Positions 8,670 to 17,503 of a DNA stretch of 64,000 bases are shown in pieces. The notes under the pieces were generated by a model. That model searched no databases. It was not told the origin of the DNA and saw nothing but the letters and a program-made list of their open reading frames with translations. This DNA is from Streptomyces drozdowiczii (lineage in GTDB: Bacteria > Actinomycetota > Actinomycetes > Streptomycetales > Streptomycetaceae). Location of the stretch: assembly GCF_026167665.1 (NCBI RefSeq), contig NZ_CP098740.1, positions 3,844,001 to 3,908,000 of the forward strand, in the 5' to 3' direction. A program made the translations under genes and the position numbers. Numbering within the stretch: position 1 is the stretch's first letter; the number at the start of each line of letters is the position of its first letter.

Positions 8670-9803
8670 ATGACGAGCATCGGTGGTGCAGGGATGGTCG
8701 ACTGGAACCTCGCGGTCGCGACCGCGACCCGGCTTGTGCGGCCGGGTCCCGAGATCAGCCGCGAGGAGGCCCGCGAGGCCGTCGCGGAGCTGCGCAGGCA
8801 CGCGAAGGCGGCGGAGGAGCACGTCCGCGCCTTCACCCGGATGATCCCCGAGGGAACCGAGCCCGAGGACACCCCCGTCCTCGTCGTGGACCGCCCCGGC
8901 TGGATCAAGGCCAACGTCGCCGGCTTCCGCGAACTGCTGCGCCCCCTCCTGGAGAAGATGGAGGAACGGCGCTCCGGCGGCGCGGGCGGCGCCGTGCTCG
9001 GCGCGGTCGGCTCCAAGGTCACCGGCGTCGAGGTCGGCATGCTGCTGTCCTTCCTCGCCTCCCGCGTCCTCGGCCAGTACGAGACCTTCGCCCCCGCCTC
9101 CCGCGAACTCCCCGCCTCCGCCGACGGCGGCGGCCGCCTCCTGCTCGTCGCGCCGAACATCGTCCATGTGGAACGCGAGCTGGAGGCCGACCCGCACGAC
9201 TTCCGGCTCTGGGTCGCCCTCCACGAGGAGACCCACCGCACCCAGTTCACCGCGGTGCCCTGGCTCCGCGACCACCTCCAGGGCGAGATCCAGTCCTTCC
9301 TGGACGAGACCGACGTCGACCCGATGACCTTCCTGGAGCGGCTGCGCGAGGCCGTCCAGTCCCTCTCCGGCGGCCGGCCCGAGGGCGAGGAGGGCGAGGA
9401 CGGCGGGCGCAGCCTGGTCGAGCTCGTGCAGACCCCCGCCCAACGCGAGATCCTCGGCCGCCTCACCGCCGTGATGTCCCTCCTGGAAGGACACGCCGAC
9501 TACGTCATGGACGGCGTCGGCCCCGAGGTGGTCTCCTCCGTCGCCGAGATCCGCGAGAAGTTCCAGCAGCGCCGGGCCCAAGGCGCCGGCCGCCTCGACC
9601 AGGCCCTGCGCAAGCTGCTCGGCCTCGACGCCAAGCTGCGCCAGTACCGGGACGGCGAACGCTTCGTGCGCGCCGTCGTGGACGAGGTCGGCATGGACGG
9701 CTTCAACCGGGTGTGGACCTCGCCCAACACCCTCCCCACCAAGGCGGAGATCGCCCGTCCCGCAGACTGGATCGCGAGGGTGCACCGTAAGGCAGAGTCG
9801 TGA
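8670..9803 (+). CDS. Zinc-dependent metalloprotease-like protein (zincin, DUF2342)
   Basis: 377 residues. The zinc motif HEETH occupies residues 185-189 (WVALHEETHRTQF), and ITAVMSLLEGHADYVMDGV-like sequence around residue 270 supplies the second conserved block. This matches the actinobacterial family often labelled coenzyme F420 biosynthesis-associated or zinc-dependent metalloprotease; the substrate is unknown. No signal peptide is seen, so it is probably cytoplasmic. The gene sits between dac and tilS-hpt-ftsH, as in other Streptomyces, and this placement is its only functional hint. Confidence 0.85.
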   Translation: MTSIGGAGMVDWNLAVATATRLVRPGPEISREEAREAVAELRRHAKAAEEHVRAFTRMIPEGTEPEDTPVLVVDRPGWIKANVAGFRELLRPLLEKMEERRSGGAGGAVLGAVGSKVTGVEVGMLLSFLASRVLGQYETFAPASRELPASADGGGRLLLVAPNIVHVERELEADPHDFRLWVALHEETHRTQFTAVPWLRDHLQGEIQSFLDETDVDPMTFLERLREAVQSLSGGRPEGEEGEDGGRSLVELVQTPAQREILGRLTAVMSLLEGHADYVMDGVGPEVVSSVAEIREKFQQRRAQGAGRLDQALRKLLGLDAKLRQYRDGERFVRAVVDEVGMDGFNRVWTSPNTLPTKAEIARPADWIARVHRKAES

Positions 9804-9992
9804 TCAAGGTCCGCGGTACGAAGGAAACGCGCCGGTAATCACCCATCCGAGGGACCGCAGGGGCATGGGAAGGCGTGCAATGCTCGATGAACGGCATTGC
9901 TCTGTCACCATCGACGCACTCTGAGTGACGGCACTCCTTCCCGTCCCGGCACTCCGATACACCCCTGAAGAACCTCACGAAGGGCACCGGAC

Positions 9993-11075
9993 ATGGGTCC
10001 CCATCCTGCGGTCGCGGCGATACGCCTGGCGGTCCGCCGCGTACTCCACGACGTCATCGCCGAACACGCCGAACAGAACGAACGCGCCGGGCACGCCCCG
10101 CGCCCCGAGCTCGCCCGGGCCGGCACGGGCAGCCGCCTCGGCACGCTCCCCGACCGCCCCGACACCCCGCTGGTGCTGGTGGCCTGCTCCGGCGGCGCCG
10201 ACTCCATGGCGCTCGCCTCCGCCCTCGCCTTCGAGGCCCGCAAACTCCCCGTCCGGGCCGGCGGCATCACCGTCGACCACGGCCTCCAGGACGGCTCCGA
10301 CACCCGCGCCGCCGAGGTCGCCGCCCGGCTCGCCGCCATGGACCTCGGCCCCGCCGAGGCCGTCGCCGTCCACGTCGGCCGCGAGGGCGGACCCGAGGCC
10401 GCCGCCCGAGACGCCCGCTACGCCGCGCTCGACGCCGCCGCCGAACGCCACGGCGCCGCCGCCGTCCTCCTCGGCCACACCCGCGACGACCAGGCCGAGA
10501 CCGTCCTGCTGGGCCTCGCCCGCGGCTCCGGCATCCGCTCCCTGTCCGGCATGGCCGCCGCCTCCGGCCCGGCCGGCCGCTACCGCCGCCCCTTCCTCCA
10601 GCTCGACCGGCAGACCGCCCGCACCGCCTGCCTCGCCCAGTCCCTGCCCGTCTGGGACGACCCCCACAACATCGACCCCGCCTACACCCGCTCCCGGCTG
10701 CGCCACGAGGGCCTGCCCGCCCTGGAGAAGGCCCTAGGCAAGGGCGTGGTCGAAGCCCTCGCCCGTACGGCCCAGCTCTCCCGCGACGACGCCGACGCCC
10801 TCGACACCTGGGCCGCCGCCGCCGACCGTGACGTACGCGACGACGCGGGCCGGCTGGAGTGCGCCAAGCTGTACGCGCTGCCCCCCGCCGTACGCCGCCG
10901 GGTGCTGCGCCGGGCCGCCATAGAGGCGGGCTCCCCGGCCGGTTCGCTCTTCGCCCGGCACATCGAGGAAGTGGACCGCCTGGTCACCGGCTGGCGCGGC
11001 CAGCAGGCCATCAACCTCCCCGGCCGCGTCGAAGCCCTGCGGCAGGGTGGCAGACTGGTCATCCGGCAGAGCTGA
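9993..11075 (+). CDS. tilS: tRNA(Ile)-lysidine synthase
   Basis: Modifies C34 of the CAU-anticodon isoleucine tRNA to lysidine, so that it reads AUA and is charged with isoleucine. The N-type ATP pyrophosphatase P-loop SGGADS is at about residues 66-71 ([14 protein letters not shown]), followed by [15 protein letters not shown] and RPFLQL. Length is 360 residues. ATG 9993 has GAAGG about nine bases upstream. The 189 bases before it contain no gene that I can support. hpt follows after 87 bases, and a tilS-hpt-ftsH order is common in Gram-positive bacteria. Confidence 0.95.
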   Translation: MGPHPAVAAIRLAVRRVLHDVIAEHAEQNERAGHAPRPELARAGTGSRLGTLPDRPDTPLVLVACSGGADSMALASALAFEARKLPVRAGGITVDHGLQDGSDTRAAEVAARLAAMDLGPAEAVAVHVGREGGPEAAARDARYAALDAAAERHGAAAVLLGHTRDDQAETVLLGLARGSGIRSLSGMAAASGPAGRYRRPFLQLDRQTARTACLAQSLPVWDDPHNIDPAYTRSRLRHEGLPALEKALGKGVVEALARTAQLSRDDADALDTWAAAADRDVRDDAGRLECAKLYALPPAVRRRVLRRAAIEAGSPAGSLFARHIEEVDRLVTGWRGQQAINLPGRVEALRQGGRLVIRQS

Positions 11076-11162
11076 CGCACGAGCGGCTGACATGCAGGGC
11101 GACCGCCGCGCAGGCCCGGGACTCCACACCCCCGGACCCGGCAGGCACAGAAAGAGACGCGG

Positions 11163-11717
11163 GTGAACGAGAAGGACATGGGCACCGACCTCCAGTCGGT
11201 GCTCCTCACCAAGGAAGAGATCGACGCGAAGCTCGTGGAGCTGGCCGCGAAGATCGACGCGGAGTACGCCGGCAAGGACCTGCTCCTCGTCGGGGTCCTC
11301 AAGGGCGCCGTCATGGTCATGGCGGACCTGGCGCGTGCGCTGTCCACCCCCGTCACGATGGACTGGATGGCCGTCTCCTCGTACGGCGCGGGCACCCAGT
11401 CCTCCGGTGTCGTCCGGATCCTCAAGGACCTGGACACCGACATCAAGGGCAAGCACGTCCTGATCGTCGAGGACATCATCGACTCCGGTCTGACGCTGTC
11501 CTGGCTGATGTCGAACCTGGGCTCGCGCGAGCCCGCCTCGCTGGAGATCTGCACCCTGCTCCGCAAGCCGGACGCGGCCAAGGTCGCGCTCGACTGCAAG
11601 TGGGTCGGCTTCGACATTCCCAACGAGTTCGTCGTCGGCTACGGCCTCGACTACGCGGAGAAGTACCGCAACCTCCCCTTCGTCGGAACCCTCGCCCCGC
11701 ACGTATACGGAGGCTGA
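11163..11717 (+). CDS. hpt: Hypoxanthine phosphoribosyltransferase
   Basis: Purine salvage enzyme making IMP or GMP from hypoxanthine or guanine plus PRPP. The PRPP-binding motif [14 protein letters not shown] is at about residues 99-112, and [16 protein letters not shown] forms the earlier loop. Length is 184 residues, standard for the family. The GTG start at 11163 is preceded by AAAGAGACGCGG, with AGAGA as a modest ribosome site. It lies between tilS and ftsH in the usual arrangement. Confidence 0.96.
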   Translation: MNEKDMGTDLQSVLLTKEEIDAKLVELAAKIDAEYAGKDLLLVGVLKGAVMVMADLARALSTPVTMDWMAVSSYGAGTQSSGVVRILKDLDTDIKGKHVLIVEDIIDSGLTLSWLMSNLGSREPASLEICTLLRKPDAAKVALDCKWVGFDIPNEFVVGYGLDYAEKYRNLPFVGTLAPHVYGG

Positions 11718-11910
11718 GGGCTCGCGGGCCCGCCGCAGGGCCCGCCGGGAACCCTCACGGGCCGCCCGCCGTTGAGCCTTCGAGGCGCGATTGCCGGACG
11801 TCCGAGGCGGACGCCGGTGACCATGCTGGGGTACCGTCCGAAGAACAGTCTTTACTCACAGCAGCATTTACCTACGGGCAGGAGGGACGGGGCGTCTTCG
11901 CCTCGTATGG

Positions 11911-13935
11911 ATGGACGTGAAGCGATACTTCCGTGGGCCGGTCATGTGGATCGTGCTGGCCGTCCTCGCCGTGGTCGTGTTGATGAATGTCGTCGGCTCG
12001 GGCGGCGGCTACAAGACGGTGGACACCGGACAGGTGATCCAGGCGATCAGCAAGAACCAGGTGGACCAGGCCAAGCTCACCACCGGTGACGATCACATCA
12101 TCAAGATCGAACTGAAGGACGGCCAGAAGCTGTCCGGCGAGTCCGGCAGCAAGTTCCAGGCGAGCTACATCGGCAACCAGGGCGTCCAGCTCGCCGACAT
12201 GCTCCAGAAGAAGTACGAGAGCGGCGACATCAAGGACGGGTACACCGTCTCGCCGTCGAAGCAGTCCCCGTTCGTCTCGATCCTCTTCTCGCTGCTGCCG
12301 TTCGTCCTCATCGTGGTCGTCTTCCTGTTCCTGATGAATCAGATGCAGGGCGGCGGCTCCAAGGTCATGCAGTTCGGCAAGTCCAAGGCCAAGCTGATCA
12401 CCAAGGACACCCCGAAGACGACGTTCGCCGACGTGGCGGGCTCGGACGAGGCGGTCGAGGAGCTCCAGGAGATCAAGGAGTTCCTCCAGGAGCCGGCCAA
12501 GTTCCAGGCCGTCGGCGCCAAGATCCCCAAGGGCGTCCTGCTCTACGGGCCTCCCGGTACGGGCAAGACCCTGCTCGCGCGCGCCGTCGCGGGCGAGGCG
12601 GGCGTCCCGTTCTACTCGATCTCCGGCTCCGACTTCGTGGAGATGTTCGTCGGTGTCGGCGCCTCCCGGGTCCGCGACCTCTTCGAGCAGGCCAAGGCGA
12701 ACGCCCCGGCGATCGTCTTCGTCGACGAGATCGACGCCGTCGGCCGCCACCGCGGCGCCGGCATGGGCGGCGGCCACGACGAGCGCGAGCAGACGCTCAA
12801 CCAGCTCCTCGTGGAGATGGACGGCTTCGACGTGAAGGGCGGCGTCATCCTGATCGCCGCCACGAACCGCCCGGACATCCTCGACCCGGCGCTGCTGCGC
12901 CCGGGCCGCTTCGACCGGCAGATCGCGGTCGACCGGCCGGACATGCAGGGCCGCCTGGAGATCCTGAAGGTCCACCAGAAGGGCAAGCCGGTCGCCCCGG
13001 ACGTCGACCTCGGCGCCGTCGCCCGTCGCACGCCCGGCTTCACCGGTGCCGACCTGTCGAACGTGCTGAACGAGGCCGCGCTCCTGACGGCGCGCAGCAA
13101 CCAGAAGCTCATCGACAACGCCACGCTGGACGAGGCCATCGACCGCGTCGTGGCGGGCCCGCAGAAGCGGACCCGGATCATGTCCGAGAAGGAGAAGAAG
13201 ATCACCGCGTACCACGAGGGCGGACACGCCCTGGTCGCGGCGGCCTCCCCCCAGTCGGACCCGGTCCACAAGATCACGATCCTCTCCCGCGGCCGCGCCC
13301 TCGGTTACACGATGGTGCTCCCGGAGGAGGACAAGTACTCCACGACGCGCAACGAGATGCTCGACCAGCTCGCGTACATGCTGGGCGGGCGCGCGGCCGA
13401 GGAGCTGGTCTTCCACGACCCGACCACCGGCGCGGCGAACGACATCGAGAAGGCCACGGCGACGGCCCGCGCGATGGTCACGCAGTACGGCATGACCGAG
13501 CGGCTCGGCGCGATCAAGTTCGGCGGCGACAACACCGAACCGTTCGTGGGCCGCGAGATGGGCCACCAGCGCGACTACTCGGAAGAGGTCGCCGCCCTGG
13601 TGGACGAAGAGGTCAAGAAGCTCATCGAGACCGCCCACAACGACGCGTGGGAGATCCTCGTCGAGAATCGCGACGTGCTGGACACCCTGGTCCTCCGCCT
13701 CCTGGAGAAGGAGACCCTGGGCAAGGAGGAGATCGCCGAGATCTTCGCCCCGATCGTCAAGCGCCCGGCCCGCCCTGCGTGGACCGGCTCCGCCCGGCGC
13801 ACCCCGTCCACCCGCCCGCCGGTCCTCTCCCCGAAGGAGCTCGCCCTCACCAACGGCGCGAGCACGGCCGCCGGCTCGGTCACGGACACCGTCCCGAGCA
13901 CGGAGGCCCTCCCGGAGGACCGTCCCGAGAGCTAG
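11911..13935 (+). CDS. ftsH: ATP-dependent zinc metalloprotease FtsH
   Basis: Membrane-anchored AAA+ protease that extracts and degrades membrane and regulatory proteins. Two membrane helices bracket a small external domain (residues about 10-28 and 120-140). Walker A GPPGTGKT is near residue 213 and Walker [12 protein letters not shown] follows. The second region of homology contains [19 protein letters not shown], and the zinc site HEGGH is near residue 435. Length is 674 residues with a Pro/Ser/Thr-rich tail. The start at ATG 11911 gives [13 protein letters not shown] as in other Streptomyces, although no strong ribosome site is visible. The upstream 193 bases hold the promoter region. Confidence 0.97.
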   Translation: MDVKRYFRGPVMWIVLAVLAVVVLMNVVGSGGGYKTVDTGQVIQAISKNQVDQAKLTTGDDHIIKIELKDGQKLSGESGSKFQASYIGNQGVQLADMLQKKYESGDIKDGYTVSPSKQSPFVSILFSLLPFVLIVVVFLFLMNQMQGGGSKVMQFGKSKAKLITKDTPKTTFADVAGSDEAVEELQEIKEFLQEPAKFQAVGAKIPKGVLLYGPPGTGKTLLARAVAGEAGVPFYSISGSDFVEMFVGVGASRVRDLFEQAKANAPAIVFVDEIDAVGRHRGAGMGGGHDEREQTLNQLLVEMDGFDVKGGVILIAATNRPDILDPALLRPGRFDRQIAVDRPDMQGRLEILKVHQKGKPVAPDVDLGAVARRTPGFTGADLSNVLNEAALLTARSNQKLIDNATLDEAIDRVVAGPQKRTRIMSEKEKKITAYHEGGHALVAAASPQSDPVHKITILSRGRALGYTMVLPEEDKYSTTRNEMLDQLAYMLGGRAAEELVFHDPTTGAANDIEKATATARAMVTQYGMTERLGAIKFGGDNTEPFVGREMGHQRDYSEEVAALVDEEVKKLIETAHNDAWEILVENRDVLDTLVLRLLEKETLGKEEIAEIFAPIVKRPARPAWTGSARRTPSTRPPVLSPKELALTNGASTAAGSVTDTVPSTEALPEDRPES

Positions 13936-13990
13936 TCACCGACCCGGTGTGTCCCCCGTCACGGGGCTCCCACCAGGCCCGGAATGGATG

Positions 13991-14031
13991 CCGCGCCCCC
14001 CAGGTTCTAGCCTGTTGGGGGCGCGGCTTTT
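13991..14031 (+). terminator. Rho-independent terminator after ftsH
   Basis: A 10-bp stem, CCGCGCCCCC (13991-14000) with GGGGGCGCGG (14017-14026), closes a 16-base loop and is followed by CTTTT. It lies about 55 bases past the ftsH stop and before folE, so ftsH and folE are probably separate transcription units, or folE is partly read through. Confidence 0.75.
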
Positions 14032-14084
14032 CCGTACACCTGCGCGGATGCCCCCGCAGTGACAGCTCGAGGAACGAGGCACAC

Positions 14085-14690
14085 ATGACCGACCCGGTGA
14101 CGCTGGAGCCCCAGGGGCCGATCGGCGAGTTCGACGAGAAACGTGCCGAGGCCGCTGTCCGGGAACTGCTGCTCGCCGTGGGCGAGGACCCCGACCGCGA
14201 GGGCCTGAAGGAGACACCGGGGCGGGTGGCGCGGGCGTACAAGGAGATCCTTGCCGGTCTGCGGCAGGAGCCCGAGGACGTCCTGACGACGACATTCGAC
14301 CTGGGACACGACGAGATGGTCCTGGTGAAGGACATCGAGATCGTGAGCCTCTGCGAGCACCATCTGCTTCCCTTCCACGGGGTGGCACACGTCGGGTACA
14401 TCCCTGCGGAGAGCGGCAAGATCACGGGACTGTCCAAGCTGGCGCGTCTGGTCGAGGTCTTCGCCCGGCGCCCGCAGGTGCAGGAGCGTCTGACCACGCA
14501 GATCGCGGATTCGCTGATGCGGATCCTGGAGGCGCGCGGTGCGATCGTCGTCGTAGAGGCGGAGCACATGTGCATGTCCGTTCGCGGCATCCGGAAGCCC
14601 GGTGCCAAGACGACGACGTCAGCGGTGCGCGGACAGCTGCGTGACGCATCCACTCGGGCCGAGGCGATGAGTCTGATACTGGCGCGATAG
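14085..14690 (+). CDS. folE: GTP cyclohydrolase I
   Basis: First enzyme of tetrahydrofolate synthesis, turning GTP into dihydroneopterin triphosphate. 201 residues. Zinc and active-site residues are in [19 protein letters not shown] and in the late [15 protein letters not shown]. The ATG at 14085 has GAGGAACGAGG upstream. The remaining fol genes lie on the opposite strand and converge on it, with an intein-like gene and a DUF3180 gene in between. The 5' region carries the ftsH terminator, so an own promoter is likely in 14031-14085. Confidence 0.97.
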   Translation: MTDPVTLEPQGPIGEFDEKRAEAAVRELLLAVGEDPDREGLKETPGRVARAYKEILAGLRQEPEDVLTTTFDLGHDEMVLVKDIEIVSLCEHHLLPFHGVAHVGYIPAESGKITGLSKLARLVEVFARRPQVQERLTTQIADSLMRILEARGAIVVVEAEHMCMSVRGIRKPGAKTTTSAVRGQLRDASTRAEAMSLILAR

Positions 14691-14715
14691 CCGGATTGTC
14701 AGTGCTGCGACGTAA

Positions 14716-14750
14716 CCTCCCGAATCAGGCATGGCATGTGATTCGGGAGG
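14716..14750 (+). promoter_or_regulatory. Perfect 12-bp hairpin covering a ribosome binding site
   Basis: CCTCCCGAATCA at 14716-14727 is exactly complementary to TGATTCGGGAGG at 14739-14750, with an 11-base loop. The right arm ends in GGGAGG, the ribosome site for ATG 14757, so in RNA the site would be paired. There is no T-run, so a simple folE terminator is less likely. It may limit translation of the next gene or be part of an element end. Confidence 0.65.
14725..14734 (+). repeat. 10-bp direct repeat, left copy
   Basis: TCAGGCATGG, repeated exactly at 15734-15743. The pair brackets the Hint/LAGLIDADG gene almost to its stop codon, as a target duplication or recombination footprint would. 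The left copy lies in the left arm and loop of the hairpin. Ten bases is short enough that chance is possible. Confidence 0.45.
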
Positions 14751-14756
14751 CTGGTC

Positions 14757-15746
14757 ATGGGGGGATTACCGAGTCGGCAAACGGTGAACGTCGTCGGAGG
14801 GCGCGGGCGGGCCGCCGGCGTCGGCGTGGGTTCGCGGTTGTGGACATTGGACGGCGACCGTACGGTTCCGACAGGCGTCGTCGGCGTGAGCGCCGTCAAG
14901 GGGCGTGCCGCAGTGGACGTGGTGACCAGCCACACGACGTTCACCGTGGCCCCGGACCAGCTGCTCGGTACCCCTGACGGCTGGGTCCACGCCCGGGACT
15001 CGGCGGGGACGGTGCTGGCCTGGGCGCACGCCAGGAAGCTCTGCCGGAAGAGGCTGACCATCAGGCCCGGGTACGAGTTCGGCTACTTGGTCGGTGCGAC
15101 ATGTGCCGACGGAACGGTGGGTACGAACTACGTCTCGCTCGTGGTCAACGACGAGGCGTTCGCCGCCAAGTACGCCCGGTGTCTCAGCGCGGCCACGGGG
15201 TTGCGTGCCCGGCTGGAAGCCGTGACACGCCCGTCGGGCTATCTCGGGCGGGATGTTCCGGGGTTCCGCGTGCGAGTGGTCTCCTCGTATCTCGCGGATG
15301 CCCTGCGCCAGTACGTCGGGGGCGACGCCCACCATATGCGGCAACGCTTCCCCCGGGTGGTCCTCCGGGACAGGAACGTGTTCGACGGCTTCCTCGACGG
15401 ATACGCCGACGGCGACGGCTGCCGGAGCAGGACCTGGGCCGGGCGCGTCCTCGTCAGCGCCAACGTCGGTTTCCTGACCGAGTTGGCGCAGGTGATCGGG
15501 GCGAGGTTCACTCCGAGGCCGCAGGGGACGAACGCGTCACATCTGGTCGTTGTCGACAATTGGCCCGCGCGGAGGACGTTCAGGCCCGAGCGGCATGCCG
15601 TCCAGCCCAAGGAAGCGGCGTGGGTGGAAGTGCTCGAAGTACGTGAGCGCACCGCGGTGGGCAAACCGTTCACGTTCTACGGCTACCGGCTGGACCCGTA
15701 TCCGACCTTCCTGGTCAACGGACATCTGGCCCGTCAGGCATGGTGA
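14757..15746 (+). CDS. Free-standing Hint (intein-like) protein with LAGLIDADG homing endonuclease domain
   Basis: 329 residues. An intein-like N-block covers about residues 20-85 (GSRLWTLDGDRTV, then SHTTFTVAPDQLLGTPDGWV). Two LAGLIDADG motifs follow, FGYLVGATCADGT (108-120) and FDGFLDGYADGDG (209-221), each with an acidic residue. A C-block ends PYPTFLVNGHLARQAW. The order is that of a full intein, but no extein surrounds it, no catalytic Cys/Ser begins the N-block and the final His-Asn is missing, so splicing is unlikely. The second residue-pair after the start is followed by a TTA leucine codon (14766-14768), implying bldA dependence. GC and codon choice look lower than in its neighbours. 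It probably is, or was, a mobile nuclease gene inserted next to folE. Confidence 0.75.
   Translation: MGGLPSRQTVNVVGGRGRAAGVGVGSRLWTLDGDRTVPTGVVGVSAVKGRAAVDVVTSHTTFTVAPDQLLGTPDGWVHARDSAGTVLAWAHARKLCRKRLTIRPGYEFGYLVGATCADGTVGTNYVSLVVNDEAFAAKYARCLSAATGLRARLEAVTRPSGYLGRDVPGFRVRVVSSYLADALRQYVGGDAHHMRQRFPRVVLRDRNVFDGFLDGYADGDGCRSRTWAGRVLVSANVGFLTELAQVIGARFTPRPQGTNASHLVVVDNWPARRTFRPERHAVQPKEAAWVEVLEVRERTAVGKPFTFYGYRLDPYPTFLVNGHLARQAW
15734..15743 (+). repeat. 10-bp direct repeat, right copy
   Basis: TCAGGCATGG again, overlapping the last codons of the Hint/LAGLIDADG gene (its QAW and stop). Deleting one copy and the DNA between would leave folE and the DUF3180 gene separated by an ordinary short spacer. 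Confidence 0.45.
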
Positions 15747-15773
15747 CGCGCCAGGCGGACGGCCCGGCCGGCG

Positions 15774-16259
15774 CTACGCCGCCGCCGCGTCCGGTTTGTT
15801 GTCGTCCTTGTCGTCCGGGAGTTTGCAGACGTGTTCCAGGAAGAGGGCGGCGGCGATGACCGCGAGGCCGGCCAGGACCGCGAAGGCGGCGTAGATGGCC
15901 TGGTCGCGGCGGGGCGGGTTGTCCAGGGAGCCGAGCAGGAAGACGGCCGTGCCGCCGTACATGCCGGAGACGAGGGCGACGACCAGGGCGCTCGCCTGGG
16001 CGAAGACCAGGGCGCGGGCGGCCATCATGGGCTCGACGCCCTTCGCGTCCGGGCGGCGTTCGCGCTGGGCGCGCAGCCGGGCGCGGATGGACAGCGCCGT
16101 GGCCAGCAGGACGACGGCGATCAGCGCGAGGACGATGGGCGCGAAGAGCGGGACGCTCGGCAGCGTGCCCAGGGAGTCCCAGAGGCGGGCGGCGCCCCAG
16201 GAGAGGACTCCGGCGGCGGCGAAGAGGCCGGCCAGGACTCCGAGCCGTAGTTGCTTCAC
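15774..16259 (-). CDS. DUF3180 membrane protein
   Basis: 161 residues with four hydrophobic segments (LGVLAGLFAAAGVLSW, FAPIVLALIAVVLLAT, an ARALVFAQASALVVALVSG stretch, and FAVLAGLAVIAAALFL) and an acidic Lys/Asp tail. This length and pattern match the actinobacterial DUF3180 family, which is usually the last gene of the folP-folB-folK cluster. Function is unknown. GTG start at 16259. It is 67 bases downstream of folK and converges on the Hint gene. Confidence 0.85.
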   Translation of the reverse strand: MKQLRLGVLAGLFAAAGVLSWGAARLWDSLGTLPSVPLFAPIVLALIAVVLLATALSIRARLRAQRERRPDAKGVEPMMAARALVFAQASALVVALVSGMYGGTAVFLLGSLDNPPRRDQAIYAAFAVLAGLAVIAAALFLEHVCKLPDDKDDNKPDAAAA

Positions 16260-16326
16260 CCCGTGAGCCGCCCTTCGCCGCCTGTGTCCGTCGTGTCCTT
16301 CGTGCTGTGCTCTGTGAGCCTAACGA

Positions 16327-16938
16327 CTACTCGGGCAGCCGGAGTTCCAGGTCGGCCCGGGGGAGCACGCCGTCGCGCCCGACACCGGTCAGCAGATCGG
16401 CGACCGGGCCCGCGCCGGGCAGCTGGGCCTCGGGATCCACGTCGTGCCAGGGGGCGAGGACGAAGGCGCGCTCACGGGCCCGGGGGTGGGGGAGGGTGAG
16501 CACGGGGTCGTCCGAGACGACATCCGCGTACGAGACGATGTCGACGTCGATGGTGCGCGGCCCCCAGCGCTCCTCGCGGACCCGTTCGAAGGCTTCCTCG
16601 ATGGCCTGGCCGCGCTCCAGGAGCGAGGACGGGGGCAGCGTCGTCTTCACGACGATCACCGCGTTGAAGTACGAGGGCTGGGAGCCCGGGTCGACGCCCC
16701 AGGGCTCCGTCTCGTAGACCGGCGAGACCGCCTTGACCCGGAGGCCGGGCGTGTCCTCCAGGGCGTCGATGGCGCCCTGGAGCGTCTCCAGGCGGTTGCC
16801 CAGGTTGGCGCCGAGCGAGAGCACGGCCAGTTTGGGGTTGGAGAGGGTGATGTCCGCCGCGTCCACCTGCTCGACCACGGAGGCGGGCACCGGCTGTACG
16901 GTCGGGTCGCTCTGCCCTTCGGTGGAAAATGCAGTCAT
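16327..16938 (-). CDS. folK: 2-amino-4-hydroxy-6-hydroxymethyldihydropteridine diphosphokinase
   Basis: Adds pyrophosphate from ATP to 6-hydroxymethyl-dihydropterin, giving the substrate of FolP. Family signatures are AVLSLGANLGNR and the strand-loop RWGPRTIDVDIVSY, followed by LPHPRARERAFVLAPW. Length is 203 residues, including an N-terminal extension of about 35 residues compared with E. coli. ATG 16938 overlaps the folB stop as ATGA, so it is translationally coupled to folB. Confidence 0.96.
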   Translation of the reverse strand: MTAFSTEGQSDPTVQPVPASVVEQVDAADITLSNPKLAVLSLGANLGNRLETLQGAIDALEDTPGLRVKAVSPVYETEPWGVDPGSQPSYFNAVIVVKTTLPPSSLLERGQAIEEAFERVREERWGPRTIDVDIVSYADVVSDDPVLTLPHPRARERAFVLAPWHDVDPEAQLPGAGPVADLLTGVGRDGVLPRADLELRLPE

Positions 16939-17294
16939 GCTCGGCTCCGGGTGATGGTGATGGTGACGTCGTCGAACGGGACGGTGATGGGCGCGTCCGG
17001 CTTGTGCACCACGACCTCCACCTCCTCGACGCCGTCGTGCTTGAGGCACTGCTGGGCGATGCGCTCGGCGAGCGTCTCGATCAGGTCGACCGGCTCGCCC
17101 TGGACCACGGCGACGACCTCCTCCGCGACCACGCCGTAGTGCACGGTCTTCGTCAGGTCGTCGGTGGCTGCCGCGGGGCGGGTGTCGAGGCCGAGCACCA
17201 GGTCCACGATGAACGTCTGTCCCTCTTCCCGTTCCCGGGGGAAGACGCCATGGTGCCCGCGGGCCTTGAGGCCGCGCAGCGCGACACGATCCAC
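16935..17294 (-). CDS. folB: Dihydroneopterin aldolase
   Basis: Cleaves dihydroneopterin to 6-hydroxymethyl-dihydropterin and glycolaldehyde. About 119 residues, normal for FolB, with GHHGVFPREREEGQTFIVDL, the conserved HYGVVAEEV, and LAERIAQQCL. I set the start at GTG 17294 (MDRVALRGLKA) because GGAG lies eight bases upstream. A GTG three codons earlier touches that site and is unlikely. Its stop overlaps the folK start. About 210 bases without a gene separate it from the NTF2-like gene upstream. Confidence 0.95.
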   Translation of the reverse strand: MDRVALRGLKARGHHGVFPREREEGQTFIVDLVLGLDTRPAAATDDLTKTVHYGVVAEEVVAVVQGEPVDLIETLAERIAQQCLKHDGVEEVEVVVHKPDAPITVPFDDVTITITRSRA

Positions 17295-17503
17295 GCGAAT
17301 CACTCCTGCTGTCGTTGGTCCGGGGGCACGGGCCGCGTGCGGGCGGCCGGGTGCCCGATTTCGAATCTACCTGCGAGCACCGACACCCCTCCCCCGCGGG
17401 GGCCGGGCCTGCGGGCGCGGAGCAGATAGCCGCTGATACCCCGATGCGACCGGGTCCAATCACCCGGGACCGGCTTTCCTGCCCGAAAGAGGGCCGGGCC
17501 GGC

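Noticed and set aside
11872..13638. Minus-strand open frame of 588 codons opposite ftsH
   Set aside because: Shadow frame in Arg/Asp/Val-rich sequence; ftsH on the other strand is unambiguous.
14716..14750. Rho-independent terminator of folE
   Set aside because: The stem is perfect, but no T-run follows and the right arm contains the next ribosome site; I list it as regulatory instead.
14696..14977. A 93-codon plus-strand frame overlapping the start of the Hint gene
   Set aside because: It turns into an Arg-only run in the wrong frame of the Hint gene and has no good ribosome site.
14757..15746. An active, splicing intein
   Set aside because: There is no extein on either side, and the N-terminal nucleophile and C-terminal Asn are absent.
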